Source: Cyclobacteriaceae bacterium (GTDB lineage Bacteria; Bacteroidota; Bacteroidia; Cytophagales; Cyclobacteriaceae). From it: a DNA stretch of 64,000 bases. Below are positions 56,618-64,000 of the stretch, in pieces (the stretch's first letter is position 1; every line of letters begins with the position of its first letter). The stretch lies in NCBI GenBank assembly GCA_026003355.1, contig BPHC01000003.1, positions 165,093-229,092 of the forward strand, given 5' to 3'. Both the position numbers and the translations under genes were made by a program. Under the pieces are notes generated by a model. It saw only the letters and a program-made list of their open reading frames with translations. It was not told the origin of the DNA and searched no databases.

Positions 56618-59600
56618 TTAGTCTGTTTTCAAAACCTTTCGCGTTACGGTGCGTCCGTTCAGGTTTATTTTTATCAGGTAGAGTCCTGGTGCCAGGTGGC
56701 CGGCTTCGACCGTAAGGGGCTGTTGCGCAGTTGCCTGGCCCTGAACCCGCAGCACGCGTTGACCTTTTAGGTTAAGGAAGTCGGCCTGAATCCGGCCGCT
56801 TTCTTCGGTACTTATCTGCAACTTGTTGCTGAAAGGTGAGGGATATACCTGAATGCCGCCTGAAAGGTATTCTTCGAGCGCGGTGATGGGGTCCTGAATA
56901 TAGAGGTTATCTATGGCCCAGCCCCAGGCGTTGATGAGCGAATCGGCATAGAGGCGGAAGCGGATAAGCACGGTTTCGCCTGCGCTGAAGTTGCCGTTGC
57001 CGGTAAGGTTAATTAACCGGGTACGGAAGGCCGTTGGTGTGGGGGCATTTCCGGTGTTGTAGGCGCTTAGCCACGGGGTGGCCCCGCGCGCGTTGTAGCC
57101 ATCTGCAAAGCGTTGCCAGGTAAGACCGCCGTCTTTCGAACCCTCGACTATTACATAGTCTTTAAATCCTGCACTGCCAAAAGGTATTCCTGCGGGCGAG
57201 GGCTCAATTACAGCTATCTCGTCAAAGCGCATAACAGAATTAGCCGCTGAAATGGTAACGGGCTTAAGCAGCGTAAAGGTGTAGTTGGAAAATTTATCCA
57301 GGCCAAATCCGTTGGGATAGGGATGTTCGGAGTGGATGGCCCCGTTTGAAAAGCCTGCGGGTTGCGATATAGTAAAAAAGTTACCTGCAAAATCGGTTAC
57401 CGTGCCGTTAAAGTTGTTGGCATAGGTAGTTACCGGTGTGCCAAAATTTACTATCGGAACCCTGAAAAATCCTGTGGCGGGCATGTAGCCGGTGTTGCCG
57501 GCGCTGTCGGTGGCCGCGAACCGGTATTCCAGCAGGTCGCCGGGGTTGAGGGCATTAAGGCCGGTTAGCGACAGCAGGTATAACGTTTGCGGCGGATTTA
57601 CATTAAAGGACTCTTCAACAAGGGGGCCGTTGTTTACCTTGTATTCCAGCTTTAGTGCGGCAATTCCGCTGGCATCGCGCACGCCAACGGCAAGGGCCAG
57701 CACATCTTCATCGTCTTTCAGGTAGTCGGTATGGTTGTGGGCAAACACGGGTGGGGTATCGTCAATCTGAATTTTAAGATTATCAATGCACCAGCCCCAT
57801 CCTGCCGCAAACGGGTCGCTGAACAGCCGGAAACGGAACACCACTTCTTCGCCCGGAGTAAAAGTATCCAACAGGTTGATGGTGCGTGTGCGGAACAGCG
57901 AGGGGTCGCCGGTTGCGGTTGAGTTGTTTCCGCTAATAGCGCTGTTGTAGCGCGTTAGCCAGGGGGAATAATCGCGGGCATCGTAGCCGGGTGCCACCGG
58001 AATCCAGGTCTGGCCTCCATCGCGGCTACCTTCCACCACCACATAGTCCCAGAAGTCTTCATCACCAAATACCGATCCGGGTTCACCGGGTTCTACCAAA
58101 ACAATTTCATCAAACTTCAAGGTGGCTTCTTCGGCCTTTATGCGAATGGGTATGCGCAGCTGATAAATGTAGCTGTACTGCTGCCCCGGAAAAGTGTTGC
58201 CTTCGGGGTAGGGGTGTTCGCTGTGTATGGCTGGATTGGTAAAGCCCGTGGGCTGTGTTATGCTAAAGCCGTTGCCAAAGAAATCGGAGGTGGGTGTATT
58301 AAAGTTGTTGAAGTAAGCATCTTGCGTAGGGGCAAGGCCAATAACGTTAAGGGTAAAGAAGCCCGAAGCGGGCAAGGTGCCGATGTTGCTGTTAGAAGAG
58401 TTATCAGTAGCCACTATGCGATAGCTTAGCACATCGCCATCGTTCAAACCGGCACCCAGGTTAATGGTGGCGTGGTACACAGAGTCTTCTCCCGGGCTTT
58501 GCAGCACAAAATTTACGGGGCTTTGGTTTATGCCGTTAATTTGATATTCCAACACGGCCGAGGCGATGCCAATGTTATCGGTTATGCGGGCATCTACCAA
58601 CAGCTCGGTATCGTTGGGCGTAAGGAAGGGACGCGGACTGTGGGTAATGATGGGAGCGCGCGTGTCGGGGCCTGCTTCAAATACATGCAGGGCCTGCAGT
58701 TCGGTATTTTGCTTGCGGACAAACTTTCCGGGATTTACAAACTGCCGGTTGTTGTTGTCGTTCACGCTTATAAAATACCCGTAAGTGGTTGTGGTTCCGG
58801 TAGAGGGGATGTTGGCCGTAAACTCATGTGGGCTGCCGGTAGGGGTCATGGCAACTTCGGTAAAGGTGGTGCCATCGGTAGTGTAATTCAATTTAACCGA
58901 AGCGGCCTGGTATCCGTTATCGGCCTGGATGGTAACGGTTATGGGATAGGGTCCGGACACATTTTCGGTGTTGGGCAGTGGCGTGTGCCCGATGAATACA
59001 TTTTCCCAACCCAGGTCTTTCAGCATGTTCCAGGCCACACCCGGATTATACTGGCGCTCCTGCGGGGCAATGAAGGGTGTCATCAGGGCATTGGGTGTTC
59101 CGTTAAATGTGGTTTCATCAAGGTGGCTTATGCTGGAGCCGCTGTTGAACTCGGAGGGGGCATACAACCGGGGCCTGGAGGAGTTGGGTGACTGGAAAAA
59201 CAGGTTGTTGCCGGTTAACTGTGTGGCCAGCTGGGTAGAAGGCGAGGCAAACGAACGGATAAGGTTCTGGGCAGAATTGTTTTCGATAGGCACATCGTAG
59301 ATAATGGGAACACCTGTACCCTGAACGCCCACTTCGCCCTGACCGGATGCGGTGAGCACCTTAAAAGAACCTGAAAATCCCAGGCCATGACCAATTTCGT
59401 GCAGCACCACAGTGGCCAGATCGAATGTGTTTGAAGGGGGTGTTGTGTTGGGGTCCAGGTGCCAGTTGGCGTTGGCGTTAAACTGGGTGAAAATTTCAGG
59501 GTTGGAGCCGTTCAGGTTTTTGCCACTCATTTTTTCGGCCAGCGCAACCGGATAAAAGACGTTAAGCTTTTGTGCGCCTGCAAAGTTGGCATAGGCGCCT

Positions 59601-59950
59601 GTGTACAGGGCCCCGCCCAGCACACCTCCAGACAGGGGCACCCAGTAGGCATCGATGGTTATGGTTTGGGAAGTTTGAAGGAGCGAGGCCCAGATATCGA
59701 CTGCATACTGAAAGGCGGCCTGCGCCTGAGGGGTAAAGCCGTTATAGTTTACCACAATGTTGGCCGTTTTGGTGCGCGCCCCGTTCTTCCAGCGCACATA
59801 TTCGCCCGGAGGAGGAATGTAATGCAGGTGATTTTCGGTGTGGGCGTAGCAAATGGTGCCCTCGTTTATGCGAATACCCATGGGTTTCTGGGCAAGGGCG
59901 GTTGCAGACACCAGCAGCCCGGCAAAAAGCCAACCGTAAAAACTTTTCAT
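56618..59950 (-). CDS. Secreted metzincin-like zinc metalloprotease with T9SS type A sorting domain
   Basis: VVLHEIGHGLGFSGSF zinc motif; duplicated modules; C-terminal IQVYPSPFSNKLQI...GLYLIKINLNGRTVTRKVLK. Confidence 0.88.
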   Translation of the reverse strand: MKSFYGWLFAGLLVSATALAQKPMGIRINEGTICYAHTENHLHYIPPPGEYVRWKNGARTKTANIVVNYNGFTPQAQAAFQYAVDIWASLLQTSQTITIDAYWVPLSGGVLGGALYTGAYANFAGAQKLNVFYPVALAEKMSGKNLNGSNPEIFTQFNANANWHLDPNTTPPSNTFDLATVVLHEIGHGLGFSGSFKVLTASGQGEVGVQGTGVPIIYDVPIENNSAQNLIRSFASPSTQLATQLTGNNLFFQSPNSSRPRLYAPSEFNSGSSISHLDETTFNGTPNALMTPFIAPQERQYNPGVAWNMLKDLGWENVFIGHTPLPNTENVSGPYPITVTIQADNGYQAASVKLNYTTDGTTFTEVAMTPTGSPHEFTANIPSTGTTTTYGYFISVNDNNNRQFVNPGKFVRKQNTELQALHVFEAGPDTRAPIITHSPRPFLTPNDTELLVDARITDNIGIASAVLEYQINGINQSPVNFVLQSPGEDSVYHATINLGAGLNDGDVLSYRIVATDNSSNSNIGTLPASGFFTLNVIGLAPTQDAYFNNFNTPTSDFFGNGFSITQPTGFTNPAIHSEHPYPEGNTFPGQQYSYIYQLRIPIRIKAEEATLKFDEIVLVEPGEPGSVFGDEDFWDYVVVEGSRDGGQTWIPVAPGYDARDYSPWLTRYNSAISGNNSTATGDPSLFRTRTINLLDTFTPGEEVVFRFRLFSDPFAAGWGWCIDNLKIQIDDTPPVFAHNHTDYLKDDEDVLALAVGVRDASGIAALKLEYKVNNGPLVEESFNVNPPQTLYLLSLTGLNALNPGDLLEYRFAATDSAGNTGYMPATGFFRVPIVNFGTPVTTYANNFNGTVTDFAGNFFTISQPAGFSNGAIHSEHPYPNGFGLDKFSNYTFTLLKPVTISAANSVMRFDEIAVIEPSPAGIPFGSAGFKDYVIVEGSKDGGLTWQRFADGYNARGATPWLSAYNTGNAPTPTAFRTRLINLTGNGNFSAGETVLIRFRLYADSLINAWGWAIDNLYIQDPITALEEYLSGGIQVYPSPFSNKLQISTEESGRIQADFLNLKGQRVLRVQGQATAQQPLTVEAGHLAPGLYLIKINLNGRTVTRKVLKTD

Positions 59951-60016
59951 ACAAAATCGTTTAACCGTATTGCAAAGGTGAAGTTATCAACTTTCTGATA
60001 AATGCCGAAAGCGGGT

Positions 60017-61348
60017 TTAAAGATAACCTCTGGCTTTGAGTTCCAGATATTTGTTAATGGTGTTAACGGTTAACTTTTCCGGCGGGGTTAGGAGGGCATG
60101 TATGCCGTTTTGCTGCAGGCTTTTAACAATTAACTTTTTATCGAGGGCAAATTTTTCTGCAACGCCTTTGTGATAGATGTCGCGCAGGGTTAATGCCTGT
60201 CGGTTTAACAGGCTGTTCAGCTCGGTATTTTCAAAAAAGATGACAACCAGCAGGTGGAAGCGGGCCATGGCGCGCAAAAAAGGTAACTGCCGCTCCATGC
60301 CATACACCGATTCGAAGTTGGTAAAGAGCAGCAACAGGCTGCGCTGGTTTATTTTGGCGCGCACCTGGCTGTACACGGCCGAGAAGTCGGCTTCGCGGAA
60401 ACCGGTTTTCTGGTTGTAGAGCACTTCCAGAATGGTGGCCATTTGCCGGTTGCTGCGGGCAGCGGGTAAAAAAGTGTTTACCTTATCCTGAAAGGTAAGC
60501 AGGCCGGCTTTATCTGATTTGAGCAGGGCGATGTTGCTTAATACCAGGCTGGCGTTGATGGCATAGTCCAGCAGGGTCATGCCATTGAAGGGCATTTCCA
60601 TAACCCTGCTTTTGTCAATCAAAGAGTAAACGTTTTGCGAGCGTTCGTCCTGGTACTGGTTAACCATAAGGTGCGCTTTACGCGCTGTGGCCTTCCAGTT
60701 TATGGTGCGCACGTCATCGCCGGCCACATATTCCTTTATCAGCTCGAACTCGCGGTTGTGCCCCAGGCGCCTTATTTTCTTTATGCCGGCTTCGCTAAGG
60801 CGGTTAGATATGGCCATGAGCTCATAGCGGCGCATTTGCAGAAACGCCGGATAAACCGGAACCATTTGGGCAGCCGGTATGGCATATCTGCGGATGCCGA
60901 GCTTTAACGGAGTGGAAACAAAAACAAGCAGGTTGCCAAAGTGGTATTCTCCGCGCCTTACCGGCCGCAGGGTGTAGGTAATTTGCTGTGCCGCCCCTGC
61001 GCTGAGAGCCAGTTTAAACTGCAGGTTGCGGAGCTGAAACTGCGGGGGCGCCTCGTCAATAACCGTAGCCTGAATGCGGAACGGATAGGCATTTTTTAGG
61101 TGTACCAATACGGGGTTGTCGTCACCGTTGGAGAGTTTTTCGGCAACCTGCCTGCGGGCATCTATTCCTTTTTTAAACCGGAACAGCAGCAGGATATCGG
61201 TAAACACAAATGCCAGCATAGCAAAAAAAAATACCTGAGCCGGCAGCAACAGTACCGGCAGGGAATAGGCCAGAATAAACAGAAGCACCGCTGTGCCGGC
61301 CAGGATAAACACGCGGTTATGCGGAAAAAAATTTGTAAGCCACGCCAT
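60017..61348 (-). CDS. DUF58 domain protein
   Basis: EFELIKEYVAGDDVRTINWKATARKAHLMVNQYQDERSQNVYSLID. Confidence 0.92.
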   Translation of the reverse strand: MAWLTNFFPHNRVFILAGTAVLLFILAYSLPVLLLPAQVFFFAMLAFVFTDILLLFRFKKGIDARRQVAEKLSNGDDNPVLVHLKNAYPFRIQATVIDEAPPQFQLRNLQFKLALSAGAAQQITYTLRPVRRGEYHFGNLLVFVSTPLKLGIRRYAIPAAQMVPVYPAFLQMRRYELMAISNRLSEAGIKKIRRLGHNREFELIKEYVAGDDVRTINWKATARKAHLMVNQYQDERSQNVYSLIDKSRVMEMPFNGMTLLDYAINASLVLSNIALLKSDKAGLLTFQDKVNTFLPAARSNRQMATILEVLYNQKTGFREADFSAVYSQVRAKINQRSLLLLFTNFESVYGMERQLPFLRAMARFHLLVVIFFENTELNSLLNRQALTLRDIYHKGVAEKFALDKKLIVKSLQQNGIHALLTPPEKLTVNTINKYLELKARGYL

Positions 61349-61354
61349 ACCAGG

Positions 61355-62329
61355 TTATCGGGGTACTTCCAGGGTTTGCAGTATTTGATGAATAACCTCA
61401 TCGGGTGTTTGGCCTTCCATTTCTTTTTCGGGGGTAAGCATAATGCGGTGTCGCAGCACGTGGGGCGCAATGTATCGGATGTCTTCGGGGGTGATGAAAT
61501 CGCGGCCGCTGAGCGCAGCAAATGCCTGTGCGCCCCGCAACAGGCCTACCGAGGCGCGGGGCGAGGCCCCGAGAAAAAGAGCCGGATGACTGCGGGTTTG
61601 GTGTACAATACGGGCGATGTATTCCAGCAGATGAGGTTCGGCATATACCTGGTGTATGGCCGAACGGTAGTGGATCAGCTGTTCAATGTTCAGCACGGCC
61701 GATACGGCTTCTGCCGCCCGTATTCCCTGCCGCTCAAGGTGGCCGCGCAGGATGTTCACCTCTTCGTCAAGTGCGGGGTAGTCAACATTCAATTTAAACA
61801 GAAAGCGATCCAGCTGGGCTTCGGGCAGGCGGTAGGTGCCTTCGTGTTCTACGGGGTTTTGTGTGGCCAGCACCATAAAGGGAGGTTCGAGGTGGTAGGT
61901 TATGCCGTCAACGGTAACCTGTCGTTCTTCCATAACTTCAAACAGGGCGGCCTGCGTTTTGGCGGGAGCCCGATTAATTTCGTCAATCAGCACCATGTTG
62001 GCAAAAACGGGTCCGGCTTTGAACTCAAAGGCCGAACGCACGGCATTGAACACCGATGTACCGATAACATCGGAGGGCATGAGGTCGGGTGTAAACTGTA
62101 TGCGGCTAAAGCGTGCCTCGATGGTACGGGCCAGCAGGCGTGCGGTTAGGGTTTTGGCCACCCCGGGTACACCTTCAATCAGCACGTGGCCATCGGCCAG
62201 CAGGGCGGTGAGGAGCAGGTTGACCAAAGCCGGCTGCCCGACAATTACCTTGGCTATTTCCTGACGGATTTGGTTGGCTGAGGTATGGAGCTCGTTAAGG
62301 TTAATGCGGCTGGCAAAGGGTTCGTTCAT
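61355..62329 (-). CDS. MoxR-family AAA ATPase
   Basis: GHVLIEGVPGVAKTLTARLLA, LIDEINRAPAKTQAALFEVMEE. Confidence 0.95.
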   Translation of the reverse strand: MNEPFASRINLNELHTSANQIRQEIAKVIVGQPALVNLLLTALLADGHVLIEGVPGVAKTLTARLLARTIEARFSRIQFTPDLMPSDVIGTSVFNAVRSAFEFKAGPVFANMVLIDEINRAPAKTQAALFEVMEERQVTVDGITYHLEPPFMVLATQNPVEHEGTYRLPEAQLDRFLFKLNVDYPALDEEVNILRGHLERQGIRAAEAVSAVLNIEQLIHYRSAIHQVYAEPHLLEYIARIVHQTRSHPALFLGASPRASVGLLRGAQAFAALSGRDFITPEDIRYIAPHVLRHRIMLTPEKEMEGQTPDEVIHQILQTLEVPR

Positions 62330-62782
62330 GTTATTTGCGGGTTGATTGATTAAAAAGAACCTAAAATTATTTCAAAGCGGGTTAAGAATTAAATTATGCA
62401 TATGAGATGTTAAAATTGTAAAAATACCTGGTATGACGCTTTCGGAAGAGCGAAAAATTAATATCGATAAAGGCTGCATATGATTGCCCGTTTCTATATT
62501 GGATTTGAATTTTTGAATAAACAGCATTGAAACTCTCATCATCAGTAGCCTTACGCATTCCAGAAATTCCCTCAGTGCAACAGATTCATTAACCCGCGTA
62601 GTGGTAACGGAAGTCGGCTAGCTTCCGGGTGAATTCCTGCCTGAGGGCGTTATCCGTCAGGTGCGCAATATGAAGATCCTATTATTGACAGATATTTTCA
62701 AGAACCGGATGTTGAATTGATCCGCCATATGTGCCACCCCCGTGCATATAAATCCTTGTCTCAGGCACATGTTAACCCAAAG

Positions 62783-63952
62783 TCAGCCGTTTATAACACG
62801 ATCCAGTTTTTCCGATAGGTCTTTAAGTTCTGCTTCGGTAATTTTTGATTTTTGTCCTACGGCCCGTATGGCTTCAAACAGTTGCTGTATCTCATGCAGG
62901 GACTTACCCGTTTTATGGCTTACCAATTCGGCCCATTCTGTTTGTGGTTGTAGTCCTGGCATGAACAGCCTGCTTCGCAATTCTTCTAAAAAGTAGGCTA
63001 TTCGTTTTTCGGCAATGCGTTTGTGGTTGCCGGTTTGGAGGTAGAGGTTTGCAACGCTTTGAATAAACTCAAGGGTGGTGTTAGACGGAGGTTTTATTAC
63101 CGGTATGGGGCGCTGCCTTCGCCTGGCGGCAAAAAACATGTACAGCATAATGGTGCCAAGGGTTATGTAATAGGCCCACCTAAGGGGTACTGACGACAAT
63201 ACATAGCGCAGCGGTGTGGCGGGTTCCTGTCTGCCGCGGTGGTAATATTCCGTCCAGTACACATCTTCCGCGGGCAGGTTAAGCAGGCAAGCCTCTGCGA
63301 AATGGGCCAGGTTATTGTGCAGCAGGTTAATGTTGGTAAAGGCAAACGGCAGGGTGGTTAGCCACAGGCTGCCTTTACCCTTCTTTAACCGGATAAACAC
63401 CGGGTGGTTATCGGCATTGGTAGCCAGAATTTCCACACTGTCGGGCGGCACTTCCGAAAAATAACTGCGTGCATGGTTGTTGCTTATACTGAAAAACGCA
63501 TGTTGAATCTGTAAACCGGTTGAGTCAGATTCCCGGGTAGCGTCATCCGGCAGGTTTATCATCCCGCTGCCGGTGTCAATGCCCAGGGTGTCGGCAAAGG
63601 GTCCGTAAAAGTATTCGGCAGCCACCAGCGCGTGTCCGCCTGCCGCCACGTGGTGCAACAGGGCATTTACGTCTTCGGTTCCCGGCCGGAACACCATGCT
63701 CACCGAAATGAAGTTGGCGGTGCGGGGTATGGAGTCGAGCCACTCGTAAGCCGTGAGGTTGCTTACCCGTATGGTTTTATCCGGGAAAATGCCCGGCAGG
63801 AGTTCAAACAGCACATAAGTGCCATAGGGTTCCTTATCGCGGTGATACAGCGTAACATCCCACTGGTGCTCCTTCGGGCTGAATAGCTGAACAGCGGTAT
63901 ACAAAACCGCAGATATGATTAAAACCAACAGGTATTTTCTATCGCCTTTCAT
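62783..63952 (-). CDS. DUF4350 domain protein
   Basis: TM helix, GTYVLFELLPGIFPDKTIRVSN; operon context with MoxR/DUF58. Confidence 0.8.
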   Translation of the reverse strand: MKGDRKYLLVLIISAVLYTAVQLFSPKEHQWDVTLYHRDKEPYGTYVLFELLPGIFPDKTIRVSNLTAYEWLDSIPRTANFISVSMVFRPGTEDVNALLHHVAAGGHALVAAEYFYGPFADTLGIDTGSGMINLPDDATRESDSTGLQIQHAFFSISNNHARSYFSEVPPDSVEILATNADNHPVFIRLKKGKGSLWLTTLPFAFTNINLLHNNLAHFAEACLLNLPAEDVYWTEYYHRGRQEPATPLRYVLSSVPLRWAYYITLGTIMLYMFFAARRRQRPIPVIKPPSNTTLEFIQSVANLYLQTGNHKRIAEKRIAYFLEELRSRLFMPGLQPQTEWAELVSHKTGKSLHEIQQLFEAIRAVGQKSKITEAELKDLSEKLDRVING

Positions 63953-64000
63953 GGCAGATTGTCGGCTATATTTCCGTAAATGGCGTTAACCCGTCTGTAC
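63949..64000 (-). CDS. 3' end of an upstream gene in the MoxR operon (truncated by window edge)
   Basis: Frame ...YRRVNAIYGNIADNLP*; ATGA overlap with the DUF4350 start. Confidence 0.45.
   Translation of the reverse strand, partial: YRRVNAIYGNIADNLP

Noticed and set aside
58472-59191. Plus-strand 239-aa ORF
   Set aside because: Antisense to the metalloprotease gene; Gly/Val-rich shadow ORF
61100-62149. Plus-strand 349-aa ORF
   Set aside because: Antisense to the clear DUF58 and MoxR genes; composition is not protein-like

Overview
Chromosomal window from a Bacteroidetes (Cytophagales-like) bacterium, dominated by core housekeeping genes: gltX (partial), prmC, ribD, recO, porZ, tdk, purN, pyrH, frr, selD, mnmH, nadD, gmk, secA, dapF, carB and a MoxR/DUF58/DUF4350 operon. 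No CRISPR array, intact transposon or prophage was recognised. The most interesting accessory locus is at about 8.07-10.0 kb: a RelE/HigB-like protein, an HTH antitoxin-like protein and a protein with SecB-like C-terminal motifs. Together these suggest a toxin-antitoxin-chaperone (TAC) module. It sits behind a perfect 20-bp palindrome and is overlap-coupled to a YkoF-like gene and a small unknown gene. Other notable items: a tRNA-Ser(TGA) followed by degenerate tRNA-Ser-derived fragments and a decayed gene with two in-frame stops and a frameshift; a TPP riboswitch ahead of a TonB-dependent receptor (probable thiamine uptake); a thiamine-pyrophosphokinase-like protein that seems to have lost its active site; two genes for archaeal-type ether-lipid chemistry (GGGP synthase and a UbiA prenyltransferase); a Tat-exported HisC-like aminotransferase; an anti-sigma/TonB fusion; a caspase-TPR protein; and an unexplained 450-nt spacer inside the MoxR operon. 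All family assignments come from reading the translations; no database search was run.
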